DNA of 7,590 nucleotides. It comes from Syntrophomonadaceae bacterium. Lineage in GTDB: Bacteria; Bacillota; Dethiobacteria; DTU022. Position numbers and translations under genes: made by a program. The notes below the pieces were generated by a model. The model saw only the letters and a list, made by a program, of their open reading frames with translations, did no database searches and was not told the DNA's origin. The stretch spans positions 1-7,590 of the forward strand of contig SLQM01000172.1 in NCBI GenBank assembly GCA_007131435.1. The letters run 5' to 3'. This document shows positions 1 through 7,257 of the stretch, in pieces. Numbering within the stretch: position 1 is the stretch's first letter; each line of letters starts with the position of its first letter.

Positions 1-521
1 TACTCGATGCTGATAAGTTGGCCCGCGAAGCGGTGGAACCAGGGCAACCGGCATGGAAAGAGATTGTTAACTGGCTTGGCCCGTCAATACTGCTTTCCGA
101 TAGGAGTATTGACCGGGAGAAACTGGGCAGCATGGTCTTTAAAGACCGGTTGATGTTGGAAAAGCTCAATAGCATTATCCATCCCCGGGTTGGATCGCGT
201 ATCTTATCTCTTTCAGGGGAAATTAAAAAACAGGATCCAAAAGCCATAGTGGTATACGATATCCCCCTGCTGATTGAGGCAGGCATGCAGAAACTGGTTG
301 ATCACATACTGCTTGTATATGTACCGCGTGAAGTCCAACTTGCCCGCCTGCAGCAGCGTGACGGGTTAACCAAAGCGGAAGCGCAGATGCGCATCAGAAC
401 ACAGATGCCAATAGAAGAGAAAAGGAAACATGCCCATACTGTTATAGATAACAGCGGGACGATGGTTGAAACCGCAGAGCAGGTTGACCGTTTCTGGCAG
501 AAAATTTCCGGTCATGTATAA
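1..521 (+). CDS. coaE: Dephospho-CoA kinase, 5'-truncated by the window edge
   Basis: This enzyme phosphorylates the 3'-hydroxyl of the ribose of dephospho-CoA using ATP, the final cytoplasmic step of CoA synthesis. The reading frame is already open at base 3 and gives about 172 residues before TAA. The family is usually near 200, so roughly the first 30 residues, including the ATP-binding P-loop, lie outside the window. Visible family marks are the LDADKLAREAVEPG segment right at the edge, which carries the conserved Asp-Ala-Asp near the start of the family, the YDIPLLIEAG strand (bases 258-287), and a C-terminal block with QQRDGLTKAEAQMRI followed by the Q-x-P-x-E-E-K-R lid-type helix. A TTG at 18 is in frame, but the homology runs through it to the left, so it is not the start. 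The next gene begins 27 bases downstream, probably in the same transcript. The family assignment is firm. Confidence 0.95.
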   Translation, partial: LDADKLAREAVEPGQPAWKEIVNWLGPSILLSDRSIDREKLGSMVFKDRLMLEKLNSIIHPRVGSRILSLSGEIKKQDPKAIVVYDIPLLIEAGMQKLVDHILLVYVPREVQLARLQQRDGLTKAEAQMRIRTQMPIEEKRKHAHTVIDNSGTMVETAEQVDRFWQKISGHV

Positions 522-548
522 TTATGCATAGGGAAAGGAAGGCTGAAG

Positions 549-1562
549 ATGAAAACAGGCATGGTAACCTTGATCCGGGGAGATGGTATCGGACCGGAAA
601 TAACAGATGCGACCCTTGAAGTAATCGAAGCGGCAGGGGTTAAAATAAACTGGGAAACGGTTGAAGCAGGCCAGGAAGCGATAGCCGAACATGGCACCCC
701 CCTTCCAGGTGCAGTGCTTCAGTCGCTCAAAAAGAACGGTATCGGCCTGAAAGGCCCCCTGACCACGCCTGTTGGGTCAGGATTTCGCTCTGTTAATGTT
801 ACCCTGCGCCAGGAACTCAAACTTTTTGCCAACCTGCGCCCTGTGAAAAGCCTTCCAGGGGTCAATACACCTTTTAATGATTTAGACCTGGTCATAGTCC
901 GCGAAAATACGGAAGATCTATATTCCGGTGTTGAGCATATGGTTGGTGAAGATGCAGCTGAAAGTATCAAAATAATCACCCGCCGGGCCTCTGAAAGAAT
1001 TGCCCGCTTTGCCTTTGATTATGCCATCCAAAACGGGCGGAAAAAAGTTACTGCCGTGCACAAAGCTAACATTTTAAAGCTAAGTGACGGCCTTTTCCTT
1101 GAATCAACCCGCCGGGTGGCAAAAGACTATCCCCAGGTAGAATTTAACGATGTTATTGTCGACAATGCAGCCATGCAGCTGGTCTTGAACCCTCACCAGT
1201 TCGACCTGCTGGTTGCTCCCAACCTTTACGGCGATATTTTATCCGACCTCTGCGCAGGTTTAATAGGAGGCCTCGGTTTAACACCCGGTATTAACATCGG
1301 GGAAGAAGTATCCCTGTTTGAGCCGGTTCACGGCAGCGCTCCTGATATTGCAGGAAAAGATCTGGCTAACCCCACGGCAATGATTCTTTCCGCCGTATTC
1401 ATGCTTCGCCACCTCGGCTATAGCAGCGCTGCTGAACGTATTGAAAAAGCGCTTTACGGGCACTACGAAGAAGGAAAGTATCTTACGGCTGACCTGGGAG
1501 GCGATACCGGGACGGGGAAAATGGCTGCCGCCCTTGCAGAGCGAATTGCGAAAATGGACTGA
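549..1562 (+). CDS. icd: Isocitrate dehydrogenase, probably NAD-dependent (isocitrate/isopropylmalate dehydrogenase family)
   Basis: The likely reaction is oxidative decarboxylation of isocitrate to 2-oxoglutarate in the cytoplasm, feeding glutamate synthesis and the TCA arm. The 337-residue length fits the short NAD-type enzymes rather than the roughly 415-residue NADP bacterial form. Residues 9-17 hold the N-terminal GDGIGPE motif. SVNVTLR (81-87) and NLRPVKS (95-101) form the substrate site, and RENTEDLYSG (118-127) carries the catalytic Tyr125. Lys172 and the metal-binding aspartates 205, 229 and 233 are present, the last two inside the family signature NLYGDILSDLCAGLIGGLGL (225-244). HGSAPDIAG (261-269) has Asp-Ile where NADP enzymes carry Lys-Tyr, which favours NAD. 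The RENTED motif argues against isopropylmalate dehydrogenase; homoisocitrate dehydrogenase is a less likely alternative. The ATG is preceded by AAAGGAAGG at a normal distance. Confidence 0.88.
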   Translation: MKTGMVTLIRGDGIGPEITDATLEVIEAAGVKINWETVEAGQEAIAEHGTPLPGAVLQSLKKNGIGLKGPLTTPVGSGFRSVNVTLRQELKLFANLRPVKSLPGVNTPFNDLDLVIVRENTEDLYSGVEHMVGEDAAESIKIITRRASERIARFAFDYAIQNGRKKVTAVHKANILKLSDGLFLESTRRVAKDYPQVEFNDVIVDNAAMQLVLNPHQFDLLVAPNLYGDILSDLCAGLIGGLGLTPGINIGEEVSLFEPVHGSAPDIAGKDLANPTAMILSAVFMLRHLGYSSAAERIEKALYGHYEEGKYLTADLGGDTGTGKMAAALAERIAKMD

Positions 1563-1577
1563 AGAAGGGGATATTGA

Positions 1578-2435
1578 ATGCAGGTAACTGCCCTTACAAT
1601 GGCTTCACTCGATTTAAGCAGCCAGGAAAAATACCGGGCTGAGCTAACCGGCCTGTTGAAAAAAAGCGGGACCGGCCTGGCTGTCCTTCCTGCATATAGC
1701 GCTTTACTGCTTGGAGTTTCAACAGGAGCCATACCGCCTGCGGAAAGTTTTCAAAAAACCTTCAAAGACTATATTGACCGCCACTTAACCTGGAATGACA
1801 CTTATCTTGAGCTGCATGAGAAAATAGCCCGGGAAATGGACATTTACCTGGCAGCCGGCACCGTAATTGAACGAGAAAAGGATTTACTCTACCATACAGT
1901 TTACTGCTTCAACCCGCAGGGTGAACCCTGCCTGCGCCAGAGGCAGACACACCTGACCCCGTTTCAGCTCAGCATCGGTTTGAGCAGGGGAGAAGAACTT
2001 CCGCTTTTTGACTTGCCTCCATATAAAGTTGGGATTATTGTTGACAGCGATGCCCTCCATCCCGAAACAGGAAGGATCCTGGGACTGCAGGGTGCAGATA
2101 TTGTTCTACATTGCGGTGCCCTGTCTGAAGGGCTCAACTGCTGGCGCCAGGTAGCCGGAATGTGGTCCCAGGTGCAGCAGAACCAGTTCTGGGCTGTTGA
2201 AGCCCAGTTGAGCGGTAACCTGGCGGGTGAAAGATTTGGCGCTGCCCCGGCAGTGATCGGCCCCTGTGAAATAACCCCGGGAAAAAGTGGCTACTTGCAG
2301 CGCGGCTATCCTCATACAGCTGAGGTAACCGCTGAGCTTGATGAAGCGGCACGCAGGGAACTGATCAGGAAATATCCCCTGTTAAAGCTGCTGAATTGGC
2401 AAGCCTACAGCGAGTTGTACAGGGAGGAATCTTAA
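1578..2435 (+). CDS. Nitrilase-superfamily protein lacking all catalytic residues (probable pseudoenzyme)
   Basis: This 285-residue protein has the carbon-nitrogen hydrolase fold. It opens with a beta strand (MQVTALTMASLD), has LAVLPAYSALLL at 34-45, RQTHL at 122-126, and SRGEELPLFDLPPYKVGIIVDSD at 136-158. It aligns with the next gene product without gaps from residue 123 to about 168, which places each active-site position. The nucleophile Cys is Asp156, the Lys is Gln123, and the proton-acceptor Glu (usually in FPE) is Ala39. A probable fourth Glu is Gln130. The codons read GCA (1692), CAG (1944) and GAC (2043), so these are clean substitutions in an intact frame, not decay. No signal peptide is visible. 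AAGGGG lies 7 bases before the ATG, 15 bases after the icd stop. A structural or regulatory partner of the downstream paralog is the simplest reading, but this is inference. The substrate or ligand is unknown. Confidence 0.85.
   Translation: MQVTALTMASLDLSSQEKYRAELTGLLKKSGTGLAVLPAYSALLLGVSTGAIPPAESFQKTFKDYIDRHLTWNDTYLELHEKIAREMDIYLAAGTVIEREKDLLYHTVYCFNPQGEPCLRQRQTHLTPFQLSIGLSRGEELPLFDLPPYKVGIIVDSDALHPETGRILGLQGADIVLHCGALSEGLNCWRQVAGMWSQVQQNQFWAVEAQLSGNLAGERFGAAPAVIGPCEITPGKSGYLQRGYPHTAEVTAELDEAARRELIRKYPLLKLLNWQAYSELYREES
2421..2428 (+). promoter_or_regulatory. Ribosome binding site fixing the start of the second nitrilase gene
   Basis: AGGGAGGA lies inside the last codons of the upstream gene, 9 bases before the ATG at 2438. 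It decides the start. The frame is open back to a TTG at 2396, but that TTG overlaps the upstream coding sequence by 40 bases, has no comparable site, and would add 14 residues unlike anything in the family. The placement suggests translational coupling of the two paralogs. Confidence 0.8.
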
Positions 2436-2437
2436 CT

Positions 2438-3514
2438 ATGGCATTAGATGGTTTTATCGAGAAAATATACAGGCGTTACATGGTCTGGAAGTGCCGCCCT
2501 TCCCGTGTTGCCGCCCATCTCGATAAATCCCTTCCCGGCGAAAGGAAGGTTCCCCTTCAGGATGGCCGGCGTAAGATCAGGGTTGCTGCCCTGCAGTTAA
2601 AACTAAAATTGTTGAAAAGCCCCCTGCACTTTGCCGATGAAATGCACCGGCAGGTAAGAAAAGCAGTTGACCGGCAGGCAAGGCTGGCGGTTTTCCCGGA
2701 ATACAACAGCCTGCCGCTTTTGGGGATGCTGCCCGGGTTTGAGAAAATTGAAGAAGGGTACAGGAAAAAGGCGGCTGGTTCACCTAATAATGGGAGCAAA
2801 AAAGGATCTGAAGATGAGAACAGTCTGGTCGATGTTTTTAAATACATGAGCCCGGCTGTACAGCCCTTGGTTGATATAACCTTTTCCAGGCTGGCAAAAG
2901 CTTACGGCATTTATATCATGGCTGGTAGTTACCCGCTTGCTTATAATGGAGGGTTGTTCAACCGCTCCTTTCTTTATGGGCCGGGTGGACAGTTAATCGG
3001 CAGCCAGGATAAAGTTCACCTTTTTATAGATGAGGCAAAATGGGATTTAAAGCGGGGCAGTTCGTTTTCCATTTATGAAACGGCAATCGGAAACCTGGCG
3101 CTGCCGGTCTGCATGGATGCCACTTACTTTGAGACTTTCCGTATCCTGGAGCATAAAGGCGCCGAAATAGCCCTGCTGCCCATCGCCGATATGCAGGAGT
3201 ATAACTACTGGCTGGCACTGCGCGGTATCTGGCCACGGGTGCAGGAAAGCCTGCTTTACGGCGTCAAGGGAGCTCTCGTAGGTACCCTGGCCGGCCTTGT
3301 ATTCAGCGGGCGGGCAGGAATTTTTGCCCCCCTTGAATTAACCCCTCAGCAGGATGGAGTATTAGCTGAAGTGAATACAGATAGCGATGAAGCAATAACC
3401 GTGGCAGAACTCGATCTTGATGCGCTGCAAGAGCTGCGCCAGAACCACCCCTGGCGCGATACAAACCAGGCCCTTTACAGCCGCTACTTCCCAGCCCTTT
3501 ACAGGCAGGATTGA
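2438..3514 (+). CDS. Carbon-nitrogen hydrolase (nitrilase superfamily), catalytic set intact
   Basis: The product should hydrolyse a non-peptide C-N bond (amide, carbamoyl or nitrile) through a thioester on Cys; the substrate cannot be read from the sequence. The 358 residues carry Glu88 in AVFPEYNSLPLL, Lys192 in SQDKVHLF, Cys225 in ALPVCMDATYF, and Glu199 as the likely auxiliary Glu. Before the core, which begins at KIRVAALQL (about 46), there is a basic N-terminal extension of some 45 residues rich in Arg, Lys and aromatics. A polar, Lys/Ser/Gly/Glu-rich insert at about 102-130 follows the first catalytic motif and is missing from the upstream paralog. Both paralogs end in related tails (NWQAYSELYRE and TNQALYSRYFPALYRQ), which supports origin by tandem duplication. 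The ATG sits 2 bases after the upstream stop, so the two are probably made together. No terminator of convincing strength follows. Confidence 0.88.
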   Translation: MALDGFIEKIYRRYMVWKCRPSRVAAHLDKSLPGERKVPLQDGRRKIRVAALQLKLKLLKSPLHFADEMHRQVRKAVDRQARLAVFPEYNSLPLLGMLPGFEKIEEGYRKKAAGSPNNGSKKGSEDENSLVDVFKYMSPAVQPLVDITFSRLAKAYGIYIMAGSYPLAYNGGLFNRSFLYGPGGQLIGSQDKVHLFIDEAKWDLKRGSSFSIYETAIGNLALPVCMDATYFETFRILEHKGAEIALLPIADMQEYNYWLALRGIWPRVQESLLYGVKGALVGTLAGLVFSGRAGIFAPLELTPQQDGVLAEVNTDSDEAITVAELDLDALQELRQNHPWRDTNQALYSRYFPALYRQD

Positions 3515-3532
3515 ATTTCTTCCACAGGACTG

Positions 3533-4009
3533 CTAGCCTTTTTTCATATCAACGATATTACCCCCGGTTACAAGCTCAAGCTCCTGCAGGGTGATCGGCA
3601 GGTATGAATAGCTTGAACCGGCAGCGCTGAATACCTTGTCAAAGCGGCCCATAGAACTGTCGAGAAATATCGGAATCTCTACATCTATATCAAAGGGGCA
3701 CACACCGCCCACTTTGTAACCGGTTATGTTCTCTACTTCCTCGGGCCTGGCAATCCTTACCTTGCCCCCGCCCAGCAGGGACTTAACTTTTTTGTTGTCA
3801 ATTGTTATATCTCCGGCAGCAACAAAGAGGCCATAGCTGGTCCCGGCGCGAAAAAGAATGGTTTTTGCAATTTGCCCTTCCTCCACCCCGATTGCTGCCG
3901 CTGCTTCTGCTACGGTTTTTGTTGTCTCTTTATGTTCTTTTGGTTCCAGGTCCAGCTCGAATTGGTCTAAATATTTTTTTGCCCTTTCCAGGGCAGGATT
4001 TTCCTGCAC
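3533..4009 (-). CDS. YbaK/EbsC-family aminoacyl-tRNA deacylase
   Basis: Members of this domain family hydrolyse mischarged aminoacyl-tRNAs in the cytoplasm (for example Cys-tRNA(Pro) in the YbaK branch). The exact tRNA here is not readable, and there is no attached synthetase. Counting from the GTG chosen here (158 residues), the fold runs from the helix NPALERAKKYLDQF through the conserved Lys49 in IAKTILFR, a strand FVAAGDITID, and the glycine loop GGVCPF (101-106), to the C-terminal SAGS-like loop AAGSSYSYLPIT. An upstream in-frame ATG at 4027 gives 164 residues but has no recognisable ribosome binding site. The GTG at 4009 has AAAGGG 9 bases ahead, and homologs usually begin just before the NPALER helix. 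The gene is the last of the minus-strand cluster, shortly after the symporter stop, and is probably co-transcribed but functionally unrelated. Confidence 0.85.
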   Translation of the reverse strand: MQENPALERAKKYLDQFELDLEPKEHKETTKTVAEAAAAIGVEEGQIAKTILFRAGTSYGLFVAAGDITIDNKKVKSLLGGGKVRIARPEEVENITGYKVGGVCPFDIDVEIPIFLDSSMGRFDKVFSAAGSSYSYLPITLQELELVTGGNIVDMKKG

Positions 4010-4016
4010 GGTAAAA

Positions 4017-4024
4017 CACCCTTT
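4017..4024 (-). promoter_or_regulatory. Probable ribosome binding site for the GTG start of the YbaK-like gene
   Basis: On the minus strand AAAGGGTG ends 7 bases (its GGG 9 bases) before a GTG at 4009. It overlaps the codons right after the alternative ATG at 4027, whose own upstream bases (TTCTTGTAG) contain no purine-rich site. This favours the GTG, though the ATG cannot be excluded. Confidence 0.5.
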
Positions 4025-4048
4025 CATCTACAAGAATTATAATAAATT

Positions 4049-5362
4049 TTACTGCTCGTAAGAACGTACTTCCTTTTCAGGATACCGGGAAAAGACTATT
4101 ACCCCGATTAATATAAAAAATGCTGATACCGGGCCGGTCAGCTGAATGCCCAGCGGCTGAGCGGCAGTGCTTCCGAAAAGCTGCAGCAAGGCGCCGGTAA
4201 TTAAAGTAGACAGCCCCATCGCCAGTTTTAATATGAAACCCTGGGCTCCGAAATACATCGCCTCCCGCCTTTGTCCGGACAGCTTCTGCTCCAGGTCGGA
4301 TACGGCGGCCACGATTGCATCGGGCACAATAAATATCACGGCCAGCGGCAGCCCGGCCAGGCCCATCAGGATATAGCCGAAGATCTCGGGTGTTAACCCG
4401 AGCATGGGTTGACCGAGGAAGAAAAAGAAAGGAAGCAGAACTAAAAAAGCAACAAGGGCAAACATCATTACCGCTTTCAGTCCAACTTTTTTCGACTGCA
4501 TATTAACAACAGGGAAGAAAAGCAGGGCCACTACGAAAGCAAGCCCGAAATAAATGGCAGTATCGTCTTCAGTTCCCTTCAACAGAACAGTCACATACAG
4601 CGGCAGGTTCAATGTCACTATATTGAATCCCAGCCAGAATGTAACATTGCCGACCAGGTAGATCACAAAAGCGCGGTTTTTAAAAGTTGTGCCTATAGCT
4701 TCCATCAACCCCAGGGTGGCCGGCTTTGCTTCAGCATAATCGCGCTCTTTAATAAACAGCGGCAGGTAAAGCAATACAAGGCCAAGCACGGCCATGATCC
4801 AGACCATACCGTGAAAACTAAAAATACCGATCAGAATTCCTGAGCCGATCAGGGCGATACCCACCCCCAGGAGCATAAAAATTGCCCGGAAAGTTGCCAG
4901 GTCAACCCTGTCCCTGTTGCTGCGGGCTAACTCGGGCAGCAGGGCGAGGTAAGGGCAGACATAAGCTGTAAAAAGGGTAAAATACAAGCCCAGCATTACT
5001 GCCAGGTAGGCACTGTTCAGCGCTGATGTTTGGGCCACTGGCGGATAAAAAAGGAGCACAAAAACGGCAGCGTAAGCTATTCCGCTGAATAGCATGAAGG
5101 GCATGCGGCGGCCCAGCTTGCCCTGGTGATTGTCCGACCAGCGGGCAATTACCGGGTCTGCTACTGCATCTACAGCCCGGCCTAGAAACATGATAATGCC
5201 GAAGGCGAAGGGGGGCATCAGGGCGTCTACCCCTTCAAGTGGACTGGTAATGTAATAATAGAATAGCCAGGTAATTAGAACCCTGTCAATCAGGCTGAAA
5301 CCGCCCGATCCTGAACCGTAAATTATTTTGCCCCACAGGGGCAGCTGCTTAAGCTCGCTCAT
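4049..5362 (-). CDS. GPH/MelB-type MFS sugar:cation symporter
   Basis: This is a 437-residue inner-membrane transporter of the glycoside-pentoside-hexuronide:cation symporter family, expected to import a sugar or glycoside with H+ or Na+. About twelve hydrophobic segments can be traced, beginning at residues 22-40 and 50-70 and ending at about 410-428. The family motif is clear: RAVDAVADP (62-70), then RWSDNHQGKLGRRMPFM (74-90), and the mid-protein PYLALLPELARSNRDR (137-152). Asp65 and Asp69 match the two aspartates that form the cation site in MelB. By hand alignment, the MelB positions Asp19 and Asp124 appear to be Ser23 and Val135, so the substrate is probably not melibiose-like. AAGGAG, 10 bases before the ATG, lies inside the last codons of the glycoside hydrolase gene, whose stop is 2 bases upstream. 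This implies joint expression and a shared substrate. Confidence 0.88.
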   Translation of the reverse strand: MSELKQLPLWGKIIYGSGSGGFSLIDRVLITWLFYYYITSPLEGVDALMPPFAFGIIMFLGRAVDAVADPVIARWSDNHQGKLGRRMPFMLFSGIAYAAVFVLLFYPPVAQTSALNSAYLAVMLGLYFTLFTAYVCPYLALLPELARSNRDRVDLATFRAIFMLLGVGIALIGSGILIGIFSFHGMVWIMAVLGLVLLYLPLFIKERDYAEAKPATLGLMEAIGTTFKNRAFVIYLVGNVTFWLGFNIVTLNLPLYVTVLLKGTEDDTAIYFGLAFVVALLFFPVVNMQSKKVGLKAVMMFALVAFLVLLPFFFFLGQPMLGLTPEIFGYILMGLAGLPLAVIFIVPDAIVAAVSDLEQKLSGQRREAMYFGAQGFILKLAMGLSTLITGALLQLFGSTAAQPLGIQLTGPVSAFFILIGVIVFSRYPEKEVRSYEQ

Positions 5363-5364
5363 TA

Positions 5365-7257
5365 TTATTCATCTCCTTCAGGCGGTTGAGCCTGTTCCTG
5401 CCTGTAGCAATAACCTACGGAACGCATATTTTTTAAAGCATAAGCCAAAAAACCGGCTCCTGATGCAAAGGCGGCGCCTGTGGTAAGCTTACCGGTTTCT
5501 GGATCGATAGTTTCGCAGAAAAACCCGTTGTCCATTTCTGCCCTGCTGAAAAAATCAACTGCTCCAACGTTGCAGGATAGAAGATCACTGCAGGCGGAGA
5601 GGGGCCATGGGTTACCGGCATGCAGTGAACCTGCTTCTTCAAAGCTGCAGCCCTGGTGGTAATACTTATTATTATTGGAGCGAATCCAGCGGACAGTATT
5701 CAGAAATATTGTGTCATCGTAAGCACAAAAGCCGTAATGGGCCATCAACTGCAGACTGCCCGGTGGGTTGTCATAGAGCGAGAATTTGCCCCTGCCGTTT
5801 ACTGCCCAGGCAAATATTGTCCCGTAGGGGCCTTTTACCGTGCAGTGCTCATAAATTGCCTGCTGCAGCTCAGCCGCAAGTATGGCAAAGTCATTCTTAT
5901 GATGCCACAGCATTTCTGCCTGCAGGTAGGCCAGGTAGCTAAAAGCCCTCTGCAACAGTACATTATTATAGGTAAGGTAAGGGTATGATACAGGGTCGTC
6001 CGATGGATCGAGAAAAGTGCTGTAAAGTCCGGTGTCCGGGTCAAACTGCGCCAGCGCTTTCTCAACCAGTGCTTCTAGACCTTCCAGGATTGTCAGCTCT
6101 TCCAAAAGGCTGAAATCGGTGCTGGTTTTTGTATAGTGCTCCAGGGCCCGGAAGTAAGCAGCCAGCTGGTCAAGTTCAAACCCCGGGTAAAGGGTAGTGC
6201 CTTTAATATAAAGGGCGTGGTCTGCAGCATTCTTAATATATCTCTTAAAAACAGTTAGTAAAAGTTCACGGGCTGTAAACTGATCGGCCATCATTACTGC
6301 CGGGAAACTCCACAGCAGGGTGTCACGCCCCCAGAAGGCAGCGCTCACATAATAGCGGGGGCTGCGGGAAGTAACAGGTACAAGCTCTTCACTGTCAAGC
6401 GATCTGCCCAAAGCAAAAAAGTAGTTGAAAAATAGGTTCCTGTTCAGGAGCGAAGAAAGGGCCGTATCTTCGTCTTTAACCCTGCGGGAATCCAACCATG
6501 TTTCGGCAAATTCCTTAAGGGCCTTAACACCGTGCCGGCGTAGGTCAACGGTTGTTGTAGCAGCCCCATCGGCTTCCAGGTTTACGGCGCCATATAGTTT
6601 AATTTCAAAAGTATCATTTGCTTTCAGCTCCAGCTCTTTAAATGCGCAGAATTTACCGCTTTTTTCATCGTAATGCCATTCTGCTTCCGGTTCAACTGTC
6701 ATTGCTAATGCGACCAAAGGCAGCCCGCTGCGAGCTTCTAACACAAGGCTTCCCGTCCAGTTGTTGAAAAAAATAGCCCGTTTGCCTTCAATTTCACGGC
6801 GGTTGAATACAATGTAGTTCAAGCTTTTCCAGCAGCCCTGCCAACCTATCTTAACATTTTTTTCTTCGCTGCTTTCATTATGTACCCTAAGCCGGTAATA
6901 GAAGCCTTTAAAACCCGGTGGGATGACGATTTCACCTTCCAGGTTTAAGCCTTTTTCATCTTTCTTGTTGAATGAAGGCAGCCAGTCAAATGCAAATTTC
7001 CACTGCATCTTTTCACCAAGCGCTACCGCTTCTTCATCAATGCTGATCAGCGGTTCAAGCAGAGTCTCTTTTTCACAGCCTTCAAATTCAAGCAGGCCAT
7101 TTTGCTCTAAGTGTAAAATATTAATAGAGGTTATTCCCCCGGCGGGGGTAATTTGGGGCAGGGATAGTTTTTCGTTTCCGCTTAACAATAATTTCTGGTT
7201 TTCTGTAACTTCAACAGGTAAGGTTAAAATCTTTTTTGTGTTATTATCAATGTCCAT
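5365..7257 (-). CDS. (alpha/alpha)6-barrel glycoside hydrolase, amylo-1,6-glucosidase-like
   Basis: A 630-residue protein with no signal peptide, so probably a cytoplasmic glycosidase. Residues 1 to about 250 are strand-rich (for example GFYYRLRVHNESS and FEIKLYGAV) and fit an N-terminal beta-sandwich. Residues from about 265 to 610 are helical and carry AFWGRDTLLWSFPAVM (307-322), which resembles the WGRD/FGRDT block of debranching-enzyme and glucoamylase-like barrels. YPGFELDQLAAYFRALEHY (357-375) resembles the DASLWF helix of debranching enzymes. SLYDNPPGS (493-501), HAGNPWPLSACSDLL (546-560) and ETIDPETGKLTTGAAFASGAG (582-602) complete the set. Asp312, Asp363 and the acids near 582-587 are candidate active-site residues, not assigned with certainty. 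The substrate is unknown; the adjacent GPH symporter suggests an imported oligosaccharide or glycoside. GH63-, GH37- or GH15-like membership is possible. GAAGG lies 6 bases before the ATG, and the gene leads the minus-strand operon. Confidence 0.72.
   Translation of the reverse strand: MDIDNNTKKILTLPVEVTENQKLLLSGNEKLSLPQITPAGGITSINILHLEQNGLLEFEGCEKETLLEPLISIDEEAVALGEKMQWKFAFDWLPSFNKKDEKGLNLEGEIVIPPGFKGFYYRLRVHNESSEEKNVKIGWQGCWKSLNYIVFNRREIEGKRAIFFNNWTGSLVLEARSGLPLVALAMTVEPEAEWHYDEKSGKFCAFKELELKANDTFEIKLYGAVNLEADGAATTTVDLRRHGVKALKEFAETWLDSRRVKDEDTALSSLLNRNLFFNYFFALGRSLDSEELVPVTSRSPRYYVSAAFWGRDTLLWSFPAVMMADQFTARELLLTVFKRYIKNAADHALYIKGTTLYPGFELDQLAAYFRALEHYTKTSTDFSLLEELTILEGLEALVEKALAQFDPDTGLYSTFLDPSDDPVSYPYLTYNNVLLQRAFSYLAYLQAEMLWHHKNDFAILAAELQQAIYEHCTVKGPYGTIFAWAVNGRGKFSLYDNPPGSLQLMAHYGFCAYDDTIFLNTVRWIRSNNNKYYHQGCSFEEAGSLHAGNPWPLSACSDLLSCNVGAVDFFSRAEMDNGFFCETIDPETGKLTTGAAFASGAGFLAYALKNMRSVGYCYRQEQAQPPEGDE

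Noticed and set aside
549..1562. 3-isopropylmalate dehydrogenase as an alternative for the dehydrogenase gene
   Set aside because: The RENTEDLYSG and SVNVTLR motifs are of isocitrate dehydrogenase type, and there are no leucine-synthesis neighbours.
2396..2437. Upstream TTG extension of the second nitrilase gene (14 extra residues)
   Set aside because: It overlaps the previous coding sequence, lacks a ribosome binding site, and the ATG at 2438 has a strong AGGGAGGA at the right distance.
3470..3504. Direct repeat GCCCTTTACAG, two copies 24 bases apart
   Set aside because: It lies inside the coding region, in phase, and encodes the repeated Ala-Leu-Tyr of the C-terminal tail. A coding explanation is sufficient.
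3501..3544. Possible rho-independent terminator at the convergent junction (AGGC ... GCCT followed by six T)
   Set aside because: The outer stem is only 4 bp, with mismatches inside and a very long loop, and it overlaps both coding ends. It is too weak to annotate.
5607..5988. Long plus-strand open frames opposite the glycoside hydrolase
   Set aside because: They are shadows of the minus-strand gene, with no ribosome binding site and no recognisable domain.
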